A stretch of DNA of 64,000 bases from Butyrivibrio sp. INlla16 (GCF_900104155.1 NZ_FMYB01000006.1:75014-139013), one strand, 5' to 3'; shown: positions 45,842 through 54,872, counted from the first letter of the stretch. Translations and numbers: made by a program. Notes: generated by a model not told the origin, from the letters alone.

Positions 45842-46951
45842 TTAGTTTGTGATAACCTTCTCTGTCTCTTTGTCGAATACGTGAATCTTCTCAACGTCGA
45901 ATGCGAACTTAACCTTGTCGCCGGGACGAGCTGTTGTGCGAGAATCAACTCGTGCTGTTACAGGGAAGCCTGCAAGATCAAAGTACAGATAAACTTCTGC
46001 ACCAAGAAGCTCGTATACGTTGATTGTAGACTCAAATACAGCCTTAGATGTGCTAACAACCATCTCGGAATCATCAACATCCTCAGGACGGATACCGAAT
46101 GTAACTGTCTTTCCAGCGTAGCCGCCATCGATAACCTTCTTAGCCTTAGCCGGAGGAAGCTCGATTGACTGACCAGCGATCTTAAGGCTAGCCTTGTCGC
46201 CTGAAACCTCAACCTCTGCATCAAGGAAGTTCATCTGAGGTGAACCCATGAATCCTGCAACGAAAAGGTTTGTAGGCTTGTCATAGAGGTTCTGAGGTGT
46301 ATCAACCTGCTGAACAACACCGTCCTTCATAACAACGATTCTGGTACCAAGTGTCATAGCCTCGGTCTGATCGTGTGTAACGTAGATGATTGTGGTACCA
46401 AGTCTCTGGTGAAGCTTAGCGATCTCAGTTCTCATCTGAACACGGAGCTTAGCATCAAGGTTTGAAAGAGGCTCATCCATAAGGAATACCTTAGGATTAC
46501 GAACGATAGCACGACCCATAGCAACACGCTGTCTCTGACCACCGGAAAGAGCCTTCGGCTTACGATCAAGAAGGTTTGTAAGATCAAGGATCTTAGCTGC
46601 ATCCTTAACCATCTTGTCGATCTCAGCCTTCGGAACCTTACGAAGCTTAAGGCCGAATGCCATGTTATCATATACTGTCATATGAGGATAAAGAGCGTAG
46701 TTCTGGAATACCATTGCGATATCTCTGTCCTTAGGCTCTACATCGTTAACTACGCGATCACCGATCTTAAGTGTACCTGAAGAAATATCTTCAAGACCTG
46801 CGATCATACGAAGAGTTGTTGACTTACCACATCCTGAAGGCCCAACGAAGATGATGAATTCCTTGTCCTGGATATCAAGATTGAAATTCTTAACAGCTTC
46901 GAACCCGTTAGGATAAACTTTGCATACATTTTCAAGTGTTAAACTTGCCAT
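45842..46951 (-). CDS. msmK: Sugar ABC transporter ATPase (MsmK/UgpC type)
   Basis: 369 residues from the ATG at 46951 (GAGGAGGAAAAGG upstream). Walker A GPSGCGKST near 38, Q-loop VFQNYALYPH, signature LSGGQRQRV near 134, Walker B FLMDEPLSNLD, H-loop YVTHDQTEA, then a C-terminal TOBE/MalK regulatory domain (about 240-369, with FGIRPEDV). It is transcribed alone, with a structured leader, its own promoter and terminator. Neither CUT1 permease pair in the window has an ATPase, so this protein probably serves several importers, as MsmK does in streptococci. Confidence 0.94.
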   Translation of the reverse strand: MASLTLENVCKVYPNGFEAVKNFNLDIQDKEFIIFVGPSGCGKSTTLRMIAGLEDISSGTLKIGDRVVNDVEPKDRDIAMVFQNYALYPHMTVYDNMAFGLKLRKVPKAEIDKMVKDAAKILDLTNLLDRKPKALSGGQRQRVAMGRAIVRNPKVFLMDEPLSNLDAKLRVQMRTEIAKLHQRLGTTIIYVTHDQTEAMTLGTRIVVMKDGVVQQVDTPQNLYDKPTNLFVAGFMGSPQMNFLDAEVEVSGDKASLKIAGQSIELPPAKAKKVIDGGYAGKTVTFGIRPEDVDDSEMVVSTSKAVFESTINVYELLGAEVYLYFDLAGFPVTARVDSRTTARPGDKVKFAFDVEKIHVFDKETEKVITN

Positions 46952-46974
46952 TTTCCTTTTCCTCCTCTGTGCAA

Positions 46975-47035
46975 ATAAAAAGAGCGTCTCGCTCCTAACA
47001 AAAACAAGTATAGCCAAAGCGTTTTGCTTTGGCTA
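46975..47035 (-). promoter_or_regulatory. Structured 5' leader of msmK: two stem-loops, second with T run
   Basis: The leader opens with a ten-pair stem (TAGCCAAAGC 47035-47026, loop AAAAC, GCTTTGGCTA 47020-47011), then TTGTTTTTG, then a second stem GAGCG-AGA-CGCTC (46994-46982) followed by TTTTTATTT, then the ribosome site. Both look like terminators, so attenuation or read-through control is possible. Confidence 0.6.
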
Positions 47036-47042
47036 TGCAACT

Positions 47043-47073
47043 ATTATACAAAGATTTCCTTAATCGTTGTAAA
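47043..47073 (-). promoter_or_regulatory. Promoter of msmK
   Basis: TATAAT at 47048-47043 with TTACAA (47072-47067) 18 bp upstream on the minus strand. The predicted start is about 47036, directly at the first leader stem-loop. Confidence 0.72.
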
Positions 47074-47150
47074 AAATGCTTATTTATAATTTTTTTATAA
47101 ATTGGTTATGACTATTTGCACAAAGAAAGTAAAATCTTATGTGCAACTTG

Positions 47151-47194
47151 CCTCTCATCCGGTCCTTCGGACCACCTTCCCCCCAAGGGGAAGG
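47151..47194 (+). repeat. Interspersed hairpin repeat, copy F (short form)
   Basis: CCTCTCATCC, stem-loop 1 GGTCC-TTC-GGACC, stem-loop 2 CCTTCCCCC..GGGGAAGG. It faces copy F' 15 bp away, making a larger inverted repeat. Confidence 0.9.
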
Positions 47195-47209
47195 CCATAT
47201 ACTAAAAAC

Positions 47210-47253
47210 GCCTTCCCCCTTTGGGGGAAGGTGTCGCGTAGCGACGGATGAGG
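47210..47253 (-). repeat. Interspersed hairpin repeat, copy F' (short form)
   Basis: Reverse orientation: CCTTCCCCC-TTT-GGGGGAAGG, stem-loop 1 GTCGC-GTA-GCGAC, GGATGAGGG. It starts right at the stop of the YesL-family gene. Head-to-head with copy F. Confidence 0.9.
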
Positions 47254-47255
47254 GA

Positions 47256-47972
47256 TCACTTCTTGTCCCTTGCCTCCTGCAATCTCTTGATTGCTGCCTG
47301 AAGCTCCTCGTCGTCCTCATCGTCAAGATGCATCTCATCATCCTTCGGAGCCTCAACCTTGGGCTCAAATTTAAGAAACAATCCATTGTAAAGAACCGCC
47401 ATAAGGAACCCCGGTCCTGTAAATCCGAACATCATCAGAATCGGTATAATTCTAAGTTCAAAGAAGTACAAAAGTAACAGCGGAATAAGTGAAATAATTG
47501 CCATTGCAACTGTTCTGGGAAGTCCCAGGATTGCAAACATTACTGCATTTTTCAGTGTTCCCCTGATAGGGTTATCGAATCTTGCAAGCAGTGGGAATAT
47601 ATACAGTGAAACCATATACAGAATAACGGTGATTCCAAACATTATATATGCATAAACCGGAGGAATGGCACCTGCATTATTATATATCCACCAAAAATCC
47701 ATACCAATAATCGCTGAAATCACAACGATAATTATCCAAATAATTGCTGCCTGTTTGAAATTCAGTTTGAAGGATTTCCAAAACCCTTTAAGTACATAAG
47801 TCTCTTCATTTCTTACTATTTTCAGAAGGACATAATGCATAGCCGTAAGGGCTGCGCCGCCCGTAAAGGGGACAAGCACAAACAGCAAAACCGCAAAATT
47901 CAAAATCATGAGATCCGCTACTACATTCAAGACTCTCATAACAGGACTGTCTAAATCAAATATCTTTCCCAT
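47256..47972 (-). CDS. YesL-family (DUF624) membrane protein
   Basis: 238 residues with about five membrane spans (MILNFAVLLFVLVPFTGGAAL first, with the conserved G(G)AALTAMHYVLLK) and an acidic, Glu/Asp-rich cytoplasmic C-terminus (DDEMHLDDEDDEELQ). DUF624 proteins occur next to LplABC-type sugar importers and YesMN systems, as here; their role is unknown. AAAGGAGTAG precedes the ATG. The face-to-face repeat pair F/F' follows its stop. Confidence 0.88.
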   Translation of the reverse strand: MGKIFDLDSPVMRVLNVVADLMILNFAVLLFVLVPFTGGAALTAMHYVLLKIVRNEETYVLKGFWKSFKLNFKQAAIIWIIIVVISAIIGMDFWWIYNNAGAIPPVYAYIMFGITVILYMVSLYIFPLLARFDNPIRGTLKNAVMFAILGLPRTVAMAIISLIPLLLLYFFELRIIPILMMFGFTGPGFLMAVLYNGLFLKFEPKVEAPKDDEMHLDDEDDEELQAAIKRLQEARDKK

Positions 47973-47998
47973 AAAACTACTCCTTTAAAATACAAAAA

Positions 47999-48029
47999 CG
48001 CCCAAGCACTACTATAACATGCCTGGGCG
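47999..48029 (-). terminator. Terminator of alpha/beta hydrolase gene
   Basis: CGCCCAGGCA and TGCTTGGGCG pair on the minus strand across an 11-base loop, followed by TTTTTGTATTTT, 11 bp after the 48041 stop. Confidence 0.85.
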
Positions 48030-48040
48030 AAAATTGTATA

Positions 48041-48976
48041 TTATTTTATTGTTTTCTTAATCCATTCGAGCTGATCTGAAAATACCTTTTCTCTTCCGAT
48101 CTCCTGTTGCAGCTCATGTCTCATTCCGTCATAAAGCTTGATTTCGAGATTCTGAAGCCCTATCTGATCCTTCCAGATTCCGTAGAGGTGTTCAACACTC
48201 TTGCCGTACTCTCCAACCGGATCTTCCTTACCTGCTGTGAGAAGGATCGGCAGCTTCTTCGGAATATCATCCATCTTGCCAAGATCCTGAACTCTTGAGA
48301 GAACCTCGAACAGTGTCTCAAATCCGTTCACTGTGAATACGAAATTGTCCTTGGGATCATTTTCGTACTTCTTAACGCTCTCCTCATTATGTGAAAGCCA
48401 GTCAAACTTAGTCTTGGGGCTTGAAATTCTGCTGTTGTAAGCCTTAAATGCCATGTTGTTAAGGAAGTTCGAGCGGTGCTTCTCTCCAAAGAAAGCGCCG
48501 AGGATCGCACATAACGATTTTCCTGATTTAATTGTTCCGGGTGACTGCCAGCCTGTGCCCTGAATAATCGCACCCTGGATACCTGTGCCGTATCTGGTAA
48601 GATACTCTCTTGCCACAAAGGAACCAAAACTGTGTCCCAGAAGGATTACCGGAAGTCCCGGATACTCTTCCTGTGTCATCTTCTTAAGTCTGTGCGCATC
48701 ACGAAGGATAACCGTCGCAGGATCGTTTTTACAAAAATATCCGTAGGGCACTTTAGTTGAAACGGAATCTCCATGTCCAAGGTGATCATTACCGATAACC
48801 ATGACTCCGTTATTTGCCATGTAATTAGCGAATTCGTCGTAACGATCAATGTATTCCTGCATACCATGGATGATCTGTAATATCGCTATGGGTTTCTCAT
48901 CAGGAATCCATCTAATAGCATGAATTGTAGTCTCGCGGTCTCTAGATTTGTAAGTAAGTTCCTCTTTGCGTGCCAT
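48041..48976 (-). CDS. Alpha/beta hydrolase (monoacylglycerol lipase/lysophospholipase type)
   Basis: 311 residues. Hydrolase_4 layout: HGMQEYIDRYDEFANYMANNG near 38, HLGHGDS near 65, nucleophile Ser116 in LGHSFGS, acid in AGKEDPVGEYG near 260, and His in DGMRHELQQE near 290. This matches bacterial monoacylglycerol lipases (PldB-like). No signal peptide, so cytoplasmic or membrane-associated. AAGGGGG lies before the ATG. Single gene with its own terminator. Confidence 0.9.
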   Translation of the reverse strand: MARKEELTYKSRDRETTIHAIRWIPDEKPIAILQIIHGMQEYIDRYDEFANYMANNGVMVIGNDHLGHGDSVSTKVPYGYFCKNDPATVILRDAHRLKKMTQEEYPGLPVILLGHSFGSFVAREYLTRYGTGIQGAIIQGTGWQSPGTIKSGKSLCAILGAFFGEKHRSNFLNNMAFKAYNSRISSPKTKFDWLSHNEESVKKYENDPKDNFVFTVNGFETLFEVLSRVQDLGKMDDIPKKLPILLTAGKEDPVGEYGKSVEHLYGIWKDQIGLQNLEIKLYDGMRHELQQEIGREKVFSDQLEWIKKTIK

Positions 48977-49091
48977 AAAAACCCCCTTATATGCATACAG
49001 AATATACCTTCTAGGGATATTTTACCACAATATCGTAAATCCGTATTCTTAAAAATTCGTTAAATTGATAATTTTTTATAAAAAAATGAAA

Positions 49092-49115
49092 GCCTGTCTC
49101 TATTTTGAAACAGGC
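49092..49115 (-). terminator. Terminator of metG
   Basis: GCCTGTTTC-AAAATA-GAGACAGGC on the minus strand, followed by TTTCATTTTTTT, about 40 bp after the metG stop. Confidence 0.82.
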
Positions 49116-49155
49116 CTTCCATAATTATCATATTAACTTCATTTAATAAAGGATA

Positions 49156-51213
49156 TCAGCATATCTCTGCGCCTGAAGGCATTGCCTTCTCGGGAGTCAT
49201 GAGTGCAAGGTTACCCTCCGCATCCTCTGCACAAAGGAGCATTCCCTCGGACAGTACTCCCGCAAGCTTAGCAGGCTTAAGGTTTACAAGAACCATTACC
49301 TTCTTACCAACCATCTCCTCAGGAGAATAGTACTTGCTGATACCTGATACGATCTGCTTGGTCTGGCTTCCGATCTTAACCTGTGAGCAAAGGAGCTTCT
49401 TGGACTTCGGAACAGCCTCGCAGGCGATGATCTCACCAACCTGGAACTGAAGCTTCATAAAGTCATCAAAAGTGATCTCATCCTTTGCGGGAATATCGAT
49501 TCCGCCGTCTGCTGCCGCTTCCTCAGAGCTCTCTTCAGCACCACCTATAACAATGGCGTTAGCTTCCTTGAGCATTCCTGCTTTAGTAAGGTTTTCCTTA
49601 GCCTTTTTCTGGCTTTCAATGAAGTCAGCTTTCTGCTTCTCTGTTATCTTTGCTGCTTCTGCAAGGACTTCATTAAGGTCCTTTCTGGCAAAGGTCTGCT
49701 CGGGAGCATCCGTTACCTTGGTGCCGCTCTCATACATTCCAAAGGTATCAAGTGTATCAAAATCACGGCTCTTAGTGTTAAGCATTCCGAAAATCTTCTC
49801 AGCTGTTCTTGGCATGAAGGGCTCAAGAAGGCTTGTTCCGATTGTAATACCTTCAACAAGGTTATAGAGAACGGTTGAAAGTCTGTCTGCCTGAGCCTCA
49901 TCCTTTGCAAGTGCCCACGGCTCAGTCTCATCTATATATTTATTGCAGCGCTTGAAAACTGTGAAAATCTCTGTAAGAGCATCAGCTACGCGAAGCTCAT
50001 CCATCTTTTTCTCAACCTTATCATAGGCACCTGTAACAACTGCTTTAAGGTCAGCATCAATGCCTCCCTCTACACCCTTATCTGCCACAACGCCGTCGAA
50101 GTACTTGTTGGACATAGCGATTGTACGGTTTACAAGGTTACCGAGTGTATTTGCAAGATCTGAGTTGTAACGCTCAACCATGAGCTCCCAAGTGATAACA
50201 CCATCATTATCATAGGGCATCTCGTGAAGAACAAAGTACTTAACAGGATCAACTCCGAAAAGGCTTACAAGGTCATCAGCATAGATAACGTTACCCTTGG
50301 ATTTACTCATTTTCTCGCCGCCCTGAAGGAGCCAGGGATGTCCGAATACCTGCTTCGGAAGGGGCTCACCAAGTGCAAGAAGGAAAATCGGCCAGTAAAT
50401 AGTATGGAATCTGATGATATCCTTTCCTATAAGATGGAGGTCCGCAGGCCACCATTTTTTATACTGCTCACTGCTGCCGTCAACATCATAGCCGATACCG
50501 GTGATATAGTTTGTGAGCGCATCAAGCCATACATATACAACGTGCTTCTCATCAAAGCTTACAGGAATACCCCACTTGAAGGAGGTTCTTGAAACGCACA
50601 GGTCCTGAAGTCCCGGAAGAAGGAAGTTGTTCATCATCTCATTCTTACGTGAAACCGGCTGAATAAACTCAGGATGGCTGTTGATATGGTCAATGAGCTG
50701 CTGCGCATACTTACTCATCTTGAAGAAGTATGCTTCCTCTTCAGCGGGATGAACATCTGATCCGCACTCAGGGCACTTGCCGTCCACAAGCTGAGACTCA
50801 GTGTAAAAAGCCTCACACTCTGTACAGTACATTCCCTTGTAGGATCCCTTGTAGATATCTCCCTGGTCATAGAATTTCTTGAAAATCTTCTGAACCTGCT
50901 CCACGTGATCTTCATCGGTTGTTCTGATGAAACGGTCATAGGAAGTGTCCATCATATCCCAGAGGCTCTTGATTGTACCAGCAACACCGTCAACAAATTC
51001 CTTGGGGCTGCTGCAGCCTGCCTCGATAGCTCTGGTCTCAATCTTCTGGCCGTGCTCATCCGAGCCTGTCTGGAAGTGAACGTCATAGCCATCCTTCCTC
51101 TTATATCTTGCTATAGCATCGGCAAGTACTATCTCGTAGCTGTTACCGATGTGCGGTTTACCTGATGTGTAAGCAATCGCTGTTGTAATGTAATATTTTC
51201 CTTTGTTCTGCAT
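49156..51213 (-). CDS. metG: Methionyl-tRNA synthetase
   Basis: 685 residues. Class I synthetase: the HIGH motif appears as HIGN in GKPHIGNSYEIVLADA (residues 15-30), a zinc knuckle CTECEAFY..CPECGS near 127-148, and KMSKS in EKMSKSKGN near 302. The C-terminus carries the EMAP-II-like tRNA-binding domain (about 580-685, FMKLQFQVGEIIA, VLVNLKPAKLAGVLSEGM), which dimerises the long MetRS form. Charges tRNA-Met. Followed upstream by map, also in methionine handling of nascent proteins; repeat G lies between them. Confidence 0.97.
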   Translation of the reverse strand: MQNKGKYYITTAIAYTSGKPHIGNSYEIVLADAIARYKRKDGYDVHFQTGSDEHGQKIETRAIEAGCSSPKEFVDGVAGTIKSLWDMMDTSYDRFIRTTDEDHVEQVQKIFKKFYDQGDIYKGSYKGMYCTECEAFYTESQLVDGKCPECGSDVHPAEEEAYFFKMSKYAQQLIDHINSHPEFIQPVSRKNEMMNNFLLPGLQDLCVSRTSFKWGIPVSFDEKHVVYVWLDALTNYITGIGYDVDGSSEQYKKWWPADLHLIGKDIIRFHTIYWPIFLLALGEPLPKQVFGHPWLLQGGEKMSKSKGNVIYADDLVSLFGVDPVKYFVLHEMPYDNDGVITWELMVERYNSDLANTLGNLVNRTIAMSNKYFDGVVADKGVEGGIDADLKAVVTGAYDKVEKKMDELRVADALTEIFTVFKRCNKYIDETEPWALAKDEAQADRLSTVLYNLVEGITIGTSLLEPFMPRTAEKIFGMLNTKSRDFDTLDTFGMYESGTKVTDAPEQTFARKDLNEVLAEAAKITEKQKADFIESQKKAKENLTKAGMLKEANAIVIGGAEESSEEAAADGGIDIPAKDEITFDDFMKLQFQVGEIIACEAVPKSKKLLCSQVKIGSQTKQIVSGISKYYSPEEMVGKKVMVLVNLKPAKLAGVLSEGMLLCAEDAEGNLALMTPEKAMPSGAEIC

Positions 51214-51237
51214 TTACCAAAATCTCCTTGTTTTATT

Positions 51238-51282
51238 GCCTTCCCCCTTTGGGGGAAGGTGGCGCGAAGCGCCGGATGAGGG
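51238..51282 (-). repeat. Interspersed hairpin repeat, copy G (short form)
   Basis: GCCTTCCCCC-TTT-GGGGGAAGG stem-loop 2, stem-loop 1 GGCGC-GAA-GCGCC, GGATGAGGGG. It begins one base after the map stop codon and ends 25 bp before metG. Confidence 0.9.
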
Positions 51283-51283
51283 G

Positions 51284-52159
51284 TCACCAGCAAAGTATGT
51301 CGCAGCCTGTCTCTGTCACCACAATCTCGACTTCCCACTGTGCTGAAGGTGAGCCGTCCTCTGTGTAAACAGTCCAGTCATTATCTGCATCCACAAAGAT
51401 CTTATCGCCTCCCATATTTATCATAGGCTCAATCGTGAATACCATGCCCGGAACCATGATCATTTCTGTGCCGGGTTTACTTACAAAGCTAACGAACGGT
51501 TCCTCATGGAATTCGTTGCCGCAGCCGTGACCACCAATCTCGCGAACCACTGTATATCCGTTCTTCAAAGCGTGCTGATGAACTGCATTTCCCATATCTC
51601 CGAGCGGAGTCCATGGAATAACATTCTTAACACCGATCTCAACCGCTTCCTTGGTTACATCTACCAACTTCTTCCACTCCGGATCCACATCTCCAATACA
51701 GAACATTCGTGAAGAATCTGAGAAGTAGCCATTCAGAATCGTTGAGCAGTCTACATTAATTATATCTCCATCCTGTAAAATATCGTCAGGAGAAGGAATT
51801 CCGTGGCACACCATATCGTTAATCGAAGTGCACACGCTCTTGGGAAATCCCTCGTAATTAAGAGGAGCTGCAATGCCGCCCATTTTCCTTGTAACATCAG
51901 CTACGATATCATCAATATCCTGAGTCGACATACCGGCCTTAATCTTATCAGCGACCTCATCAAGGCAGGCCATATTTATCTTCGCACTTGCCTTAATGCC
52001 CTCTATGTCAGCCTCTGTCTTCAAAAGTGAGCGTTTCGGAACAATCTTTCCCGCTCTCTCGAGAGCGATTATCTTGTCATCAAAGCTCTCATGGCAAGCC
52101 TTGTACTTCTTGCCGCTTCCGCACCAGCACGGATCGTTTCTGTCCATTTTTTTATACAT
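51284..52159 (-). CDS. map: Methionine aminopeptidase type I with N-terminal SEC-C zinc motif
   Basis: 291 residues. Residues about 5-25 form a SEC-C motif (DRNDPCWCGSGKKYKACH) that binds zinc and probably helps ribosome contact. The catalytic pita-bread domain has the five metal ligands: Asp in NVDCSTILN, Asp in FSDSSRM, His in GGHGCGNEFH, Glu in FTIEPMI and Glu in QWEVEIV. Removes the N-terminal Met of new proteins. SEC-C fusions are a known Clostridia variant. The upstream ribosome site is weak (AAAGG); a start at 52147 is also possible. Confidence 0.95.
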   Translation of the reverse strand: MYKKMDRNDPCWCGSGKKYKACHESFDDKIIALERAGKIVPKRSLLKTEADIEGIKASAKINMACLDEVADKIKAGMSTQDIDDIVADVTRKMGGIAAPLNYEGFPKSVCTSINDMVCHGIPSPDDILQDGDIINVDCSTILNGYFSDSSRMFCIGDVDPEWKKLVDVTKEAVEIGVKNVIPWTPLGDMGNAVHQHALKNGYTVVREIGGHGCGNEFHEEPFVSFVSKPGTEMIMVPGMVFTIEPMINMGGDKIFVDADNDWTVYTEDGSPSAQWEVEIVVTETGCDILCW

Positions 52160-52287
52160 ATCTTATTGTCGACCTTTCTACTCCTACCGGTCATTAGTAC
52201 TTTTTATGAAAAATAAAACCATTCTCATTTTGCCAAAAAGCCACTATCTAGTATGCCTTTTGAAACGATTATTGTCAACGTGACTGC

Positions 52288-53841
52288 TTATGCTTTCTCT
52301 CCTCTTATCTCTGACAGCGCTATCGCAATGAAAATGTACATAAAAGATGTCGCATACACATGCTGGAAAAAGAAGAAACTGCAAGCAATATAGCCCGAAA
52401 GTGAAAGCAATGCCATAAGTGAAAGTCTATGCTTATCCGCTCTTTTCCAAAGAAGTGCAAAGGATGAAACCAGCACTCCGATGTATGTAAGACAGCCGAG
52501 GATGCCGTTCTCTATAAGCATGTTAAGGTACTCGTTGTGAGCAACCATCAGTGCAAAGCCCTCATACATCGCCTCTAACCGCGCCTGTAAATCAGGAAAG
52601 GACTGCATAAGAGGATTAAAATATCCCTGTCCCATTCCGATCACTTTACGAATAGGCGACATCCTAATGAATCCGGCTATGGAGCACTTCCAGTTCAGGC
52701 CTCTGTGAGTTCCCCAGTCATCATCAAAGTTAAGCATTCGAATGTTTGCAAAAGCGCCTGCTTTTTCAGGTGTAGTTGTTACTACTACCATAAGGACTAC
52801 AGTTACTGCCAAAGCAATAAGCATTAGGCAAACCAGTACTCGAAAGGCTATCTCAAGAAGTTTCTTATTCCACTCTTTATTCTTAGTTAACTGCATAATG
52901 CCTAAAATTATCAATGAACCTACAATAATAATCAGGCCTATATGCATTTTCAAAAGTGTGTTGACTGCATCCTGTTCATCAACAAATACAAATCTATCAT
53001 GAAATAGAACAAATACAAAAACGTATACAAACTCTGTAGCTATACCAAATGCCAGGAGAAACTCGGAAAACCTCTTCATCAGGTCTCTTTTCTTCAAGCA
53101 AATTCCAAACATAATAAAAAGTTCGAAGAACATTGCCGGTAAAAAGGTATCACTTCCCGCCATCCATGCTCCGGCTATAACCACACAATTCAAGACCAGA
53201 ATAATATATCTGAAAAGAGGCTTTTCTTCATAAACAAACAATCCAATACCTGCTCCAATCAGCATAACCGTATATATTGTTGCCCAGTTTGTCTGACCCA
53301 GTGTGGAAATGAACCCCGGATATTTATTCCCCATATCGATGGGGTAAATGTCAATCCTGTTCAATATAGTAAGTATCCCTGTTAATACAGCTCCTATTGC
53401 GGCTGCTATCCATATCAAATACTTATCGGAGTAATAATAGTAAACGAGAAGCATCGAGCCCAAAAACAGAATCTGCGACAGTAATCCCATGTGCCAACTT
53501 CCATTCCCTCTCCATGCTATTTTATGGTCAACCGCAAACACCCAGGTTAAGAGATTAAAAATCAGATGAGCGGTTACAAATATGATAGGAAGAATCGGCT
53601 TTTTTCTGACATTCTGCGTCTTTTCGCAGGCTGTTTCAACCAAGAAGCACACTAGTCCTGTAATTATCAAAAATGCTGTAGATACCAGTCTATATAATAT
53701 GTATTTTGAATTTGCAATATCCGAATAGCCATTCTGATAATATAGCGGCAAAACTACAAACATTACCACCAGATAGTACTTAGTCAGCAGTTCTCCGTAT
53801 TCATGAATTACCTGCGCAGTTGTTTTGTCCTTCTGTCTCAA
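52288..53841 (-). CDS. O-antigen ligase-like (Wzy_C) membrane protein
   Basis: 517 residues from a TTG at 53841, six bases after GGGAGG; the frame to 53892 lacks such a site. About 12 membrane spans, with a large outside loop late in the protein that holds GMGQGYFNPLMQSFPDLQ and AHNEYLNMLIENGILG, the typical Wzy_C/WaaL signature. In Gram-positives such proteins are thought to ligate or polymerise cell-surface glycans. No other glycan genes are adjacent, so the acceptor is unknown. Confidence 0.85.
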   Translation of the reverse strand: MRQKDKTTAQVIHEYGELLTKYYLVVMFVVLPLYYQNGYSDIANSKYILYRLVSTAFLIITGLVCFLVETACEKTQNVRKKPILPIIFVTAHLIFNLLTWVFAVDHKIAWRGNGSWHMGLLSQILFLGSMLLVYYYYSDKYLIWIAAAIGAVLTGILTILNRIDIYPIDMGNKYPGFISTLGQTNWATIYTVMLIGAGIGLFVYEEKPLFRYIILVLNCVVIAGAWMAGSDTFLPAMFFELFIMFGICLKKRDLMKRFSEFLLAFGIATEFVYVFVFVLFHDRFVFVDEQDAVNTLLKMHIGLIIIVGSLIILGIMQLTKNKEWNKKLLEIAFRVLVCLMLIALAVTVVLMVVVTTTPEKAGAFANIRMLNFDDDWGTHRGLNWKCSIAGFIRMSPIRKVIGMGQGYFNPLMQSFPDLQARLEAMYEGFALMVAHNEYLNMLIENGILGCLTYIGVLVSSFALLWKRADKHRLSLMALLSLSGYIACSFFFFQHVYATSFMYIFIAIALSEIRGEKA

Positions 53842-53896
53842 TCCAAACCTCCCGTAAAACACAATTTCACATCGTTTATTATACCTATGCAAAAAA

Positions 53897-53926
53897 ACAC
53901 AGGCAAGGATTTCTCCCTGCCTGTGT
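53897..53926 (-). terminator. Terminator of the 53947 gene
   Basis: ACACAGGCA (53926-53918 on the minus strand) pairs with TGCCTGTGT (53905-53897), followed by TTTTTT. Confidence 0.87.
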
Positions 53927-53946
53927 AATAAGGACTATTGGTTAAA

Positions 53947-54579
53947 TTACTTCTTTACTCTCTTAACCTGTGTTTTCTTGTTGCCTGTCTTCTTAGCTGC
54001 AGTATTAAGTGCCTTCTTAATCTTATTGAACTGCTTTGCTTTAGCAACAACCTGAATCTTTGTGAGCTTCTTCAGGCCCTTAACAAAGTTCTTGTCAATG
54101 CTCTTCTTTGTAAGCTTAGCACCATTGACCTTAATGGTCTTAGCATTTTTTGCGCCCTGGAACATATTAGCTGTAAGTTTCTCAAGTTCAAGTGCTGATA
54201 CATCTATGCTTGTAGCCTTTGAGCCCTTGAATGTACCCTTCTTGATACTGGTAATCTTATATTCCTTATCACCAACCTTCAATGTTCCCGCCTTAAACTT
54301 AATCTTCTTAGCTTTCTTATCAACAGCTGTAAGTGTTACTGTAGCGCCATCACCATTAGACTCAAAATCGCAGCCCTTAAGGTCCGGGTTGTCCTTCTCG
54401 TTAAATGATACCTGACCACCAGTTACTTCATCCTGAACAGATGCCTGTCCGTCTGTAACAGCAGCATAAGCAACGATGTTGTCCTCACCTGCAACTGAAG
54501 GTGCAATGATGCCTGCAACAGCACCAAAAGCGATTACTGCGGCTAAGTTCATAGCCATAATGTGTTTGTTAAGTTTCAT
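53947..54579 (-). CDS. Secreted lysine-rich protein with LRR_5/BspA-like repeats
   Basis: 210 residues. Signal peptide about 1-40 (cleavage likely around VAYAA), an Asn/Asp/Gly-rich segment, then repeats resembling BspA-type leucine-rich repeats (ITSIKKGTFKGSKATSIDVSALELEKLTANMF, KTIKVNGAKLTKKSID), and a strongly basic end (GNKKTQVKRVKK). BspA-like proteins are often surface adhesins; the basic tail could bind wall teichoic acid. GGGGATACTATC lies before the ATG. Monocistronic with its own terminator. Confidence 0.78.
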   Translation of the reverse strand: MKLNKHIMAMNLAAVIAFGAVAGIIAPSVAGEDNIVAYAAVTDGQASVQDEVTGGQVSFNEKDNPDLKGCDFESNGDGATVTLTAVDKKAKKIKFKAGTLKVGDKEYKITSIKKGTFKGSKATSIDVSALELEKLTANMFQGAKNAKTIKVNGAKLTKKSIDKNFVKGLKKLTKIQVVAKAKQFNKIKKALNTAAKKTGNKKTQVKRVKK

Positions 54580-54785
54580 GATAGTATCCCCTTTCGTCTT
54601 TTTATAATCACTTTTCTTAGCCTCGGTTTTTTCCGAAGCTGTTTATAAGTATAACTCATATGGATATAATTGCAAGTTAATTGTTGCTTTTTTGTTTCAA
54701 TTAGTGAATATTCATTTCATTTTTTATAATTCTTTATAATTTTTTTATAAATACAATTATTCAAAATCATCACTACAAATATCAA

Positions 54786-54824
54786 AAAGGCAGATATTAT
54801 GCGCATTCGCAAACATCCGCCTTT
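54786..54824 (-). terminator. Terminator of the small Cys-rich gene
   Basis: AAAGGCGGAT and ATCTGCCTTT pair on the minus strand (one mismatch), followed by TTGATATTT, about 50 bp after the 54873 stop. Loop of about 19 bases. Confidence 0.5.
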
Positions 54825-54872
54825 CTTTAAGTTGATTTGTATTATAGTATTTCGATAAATTAAATATTACAT

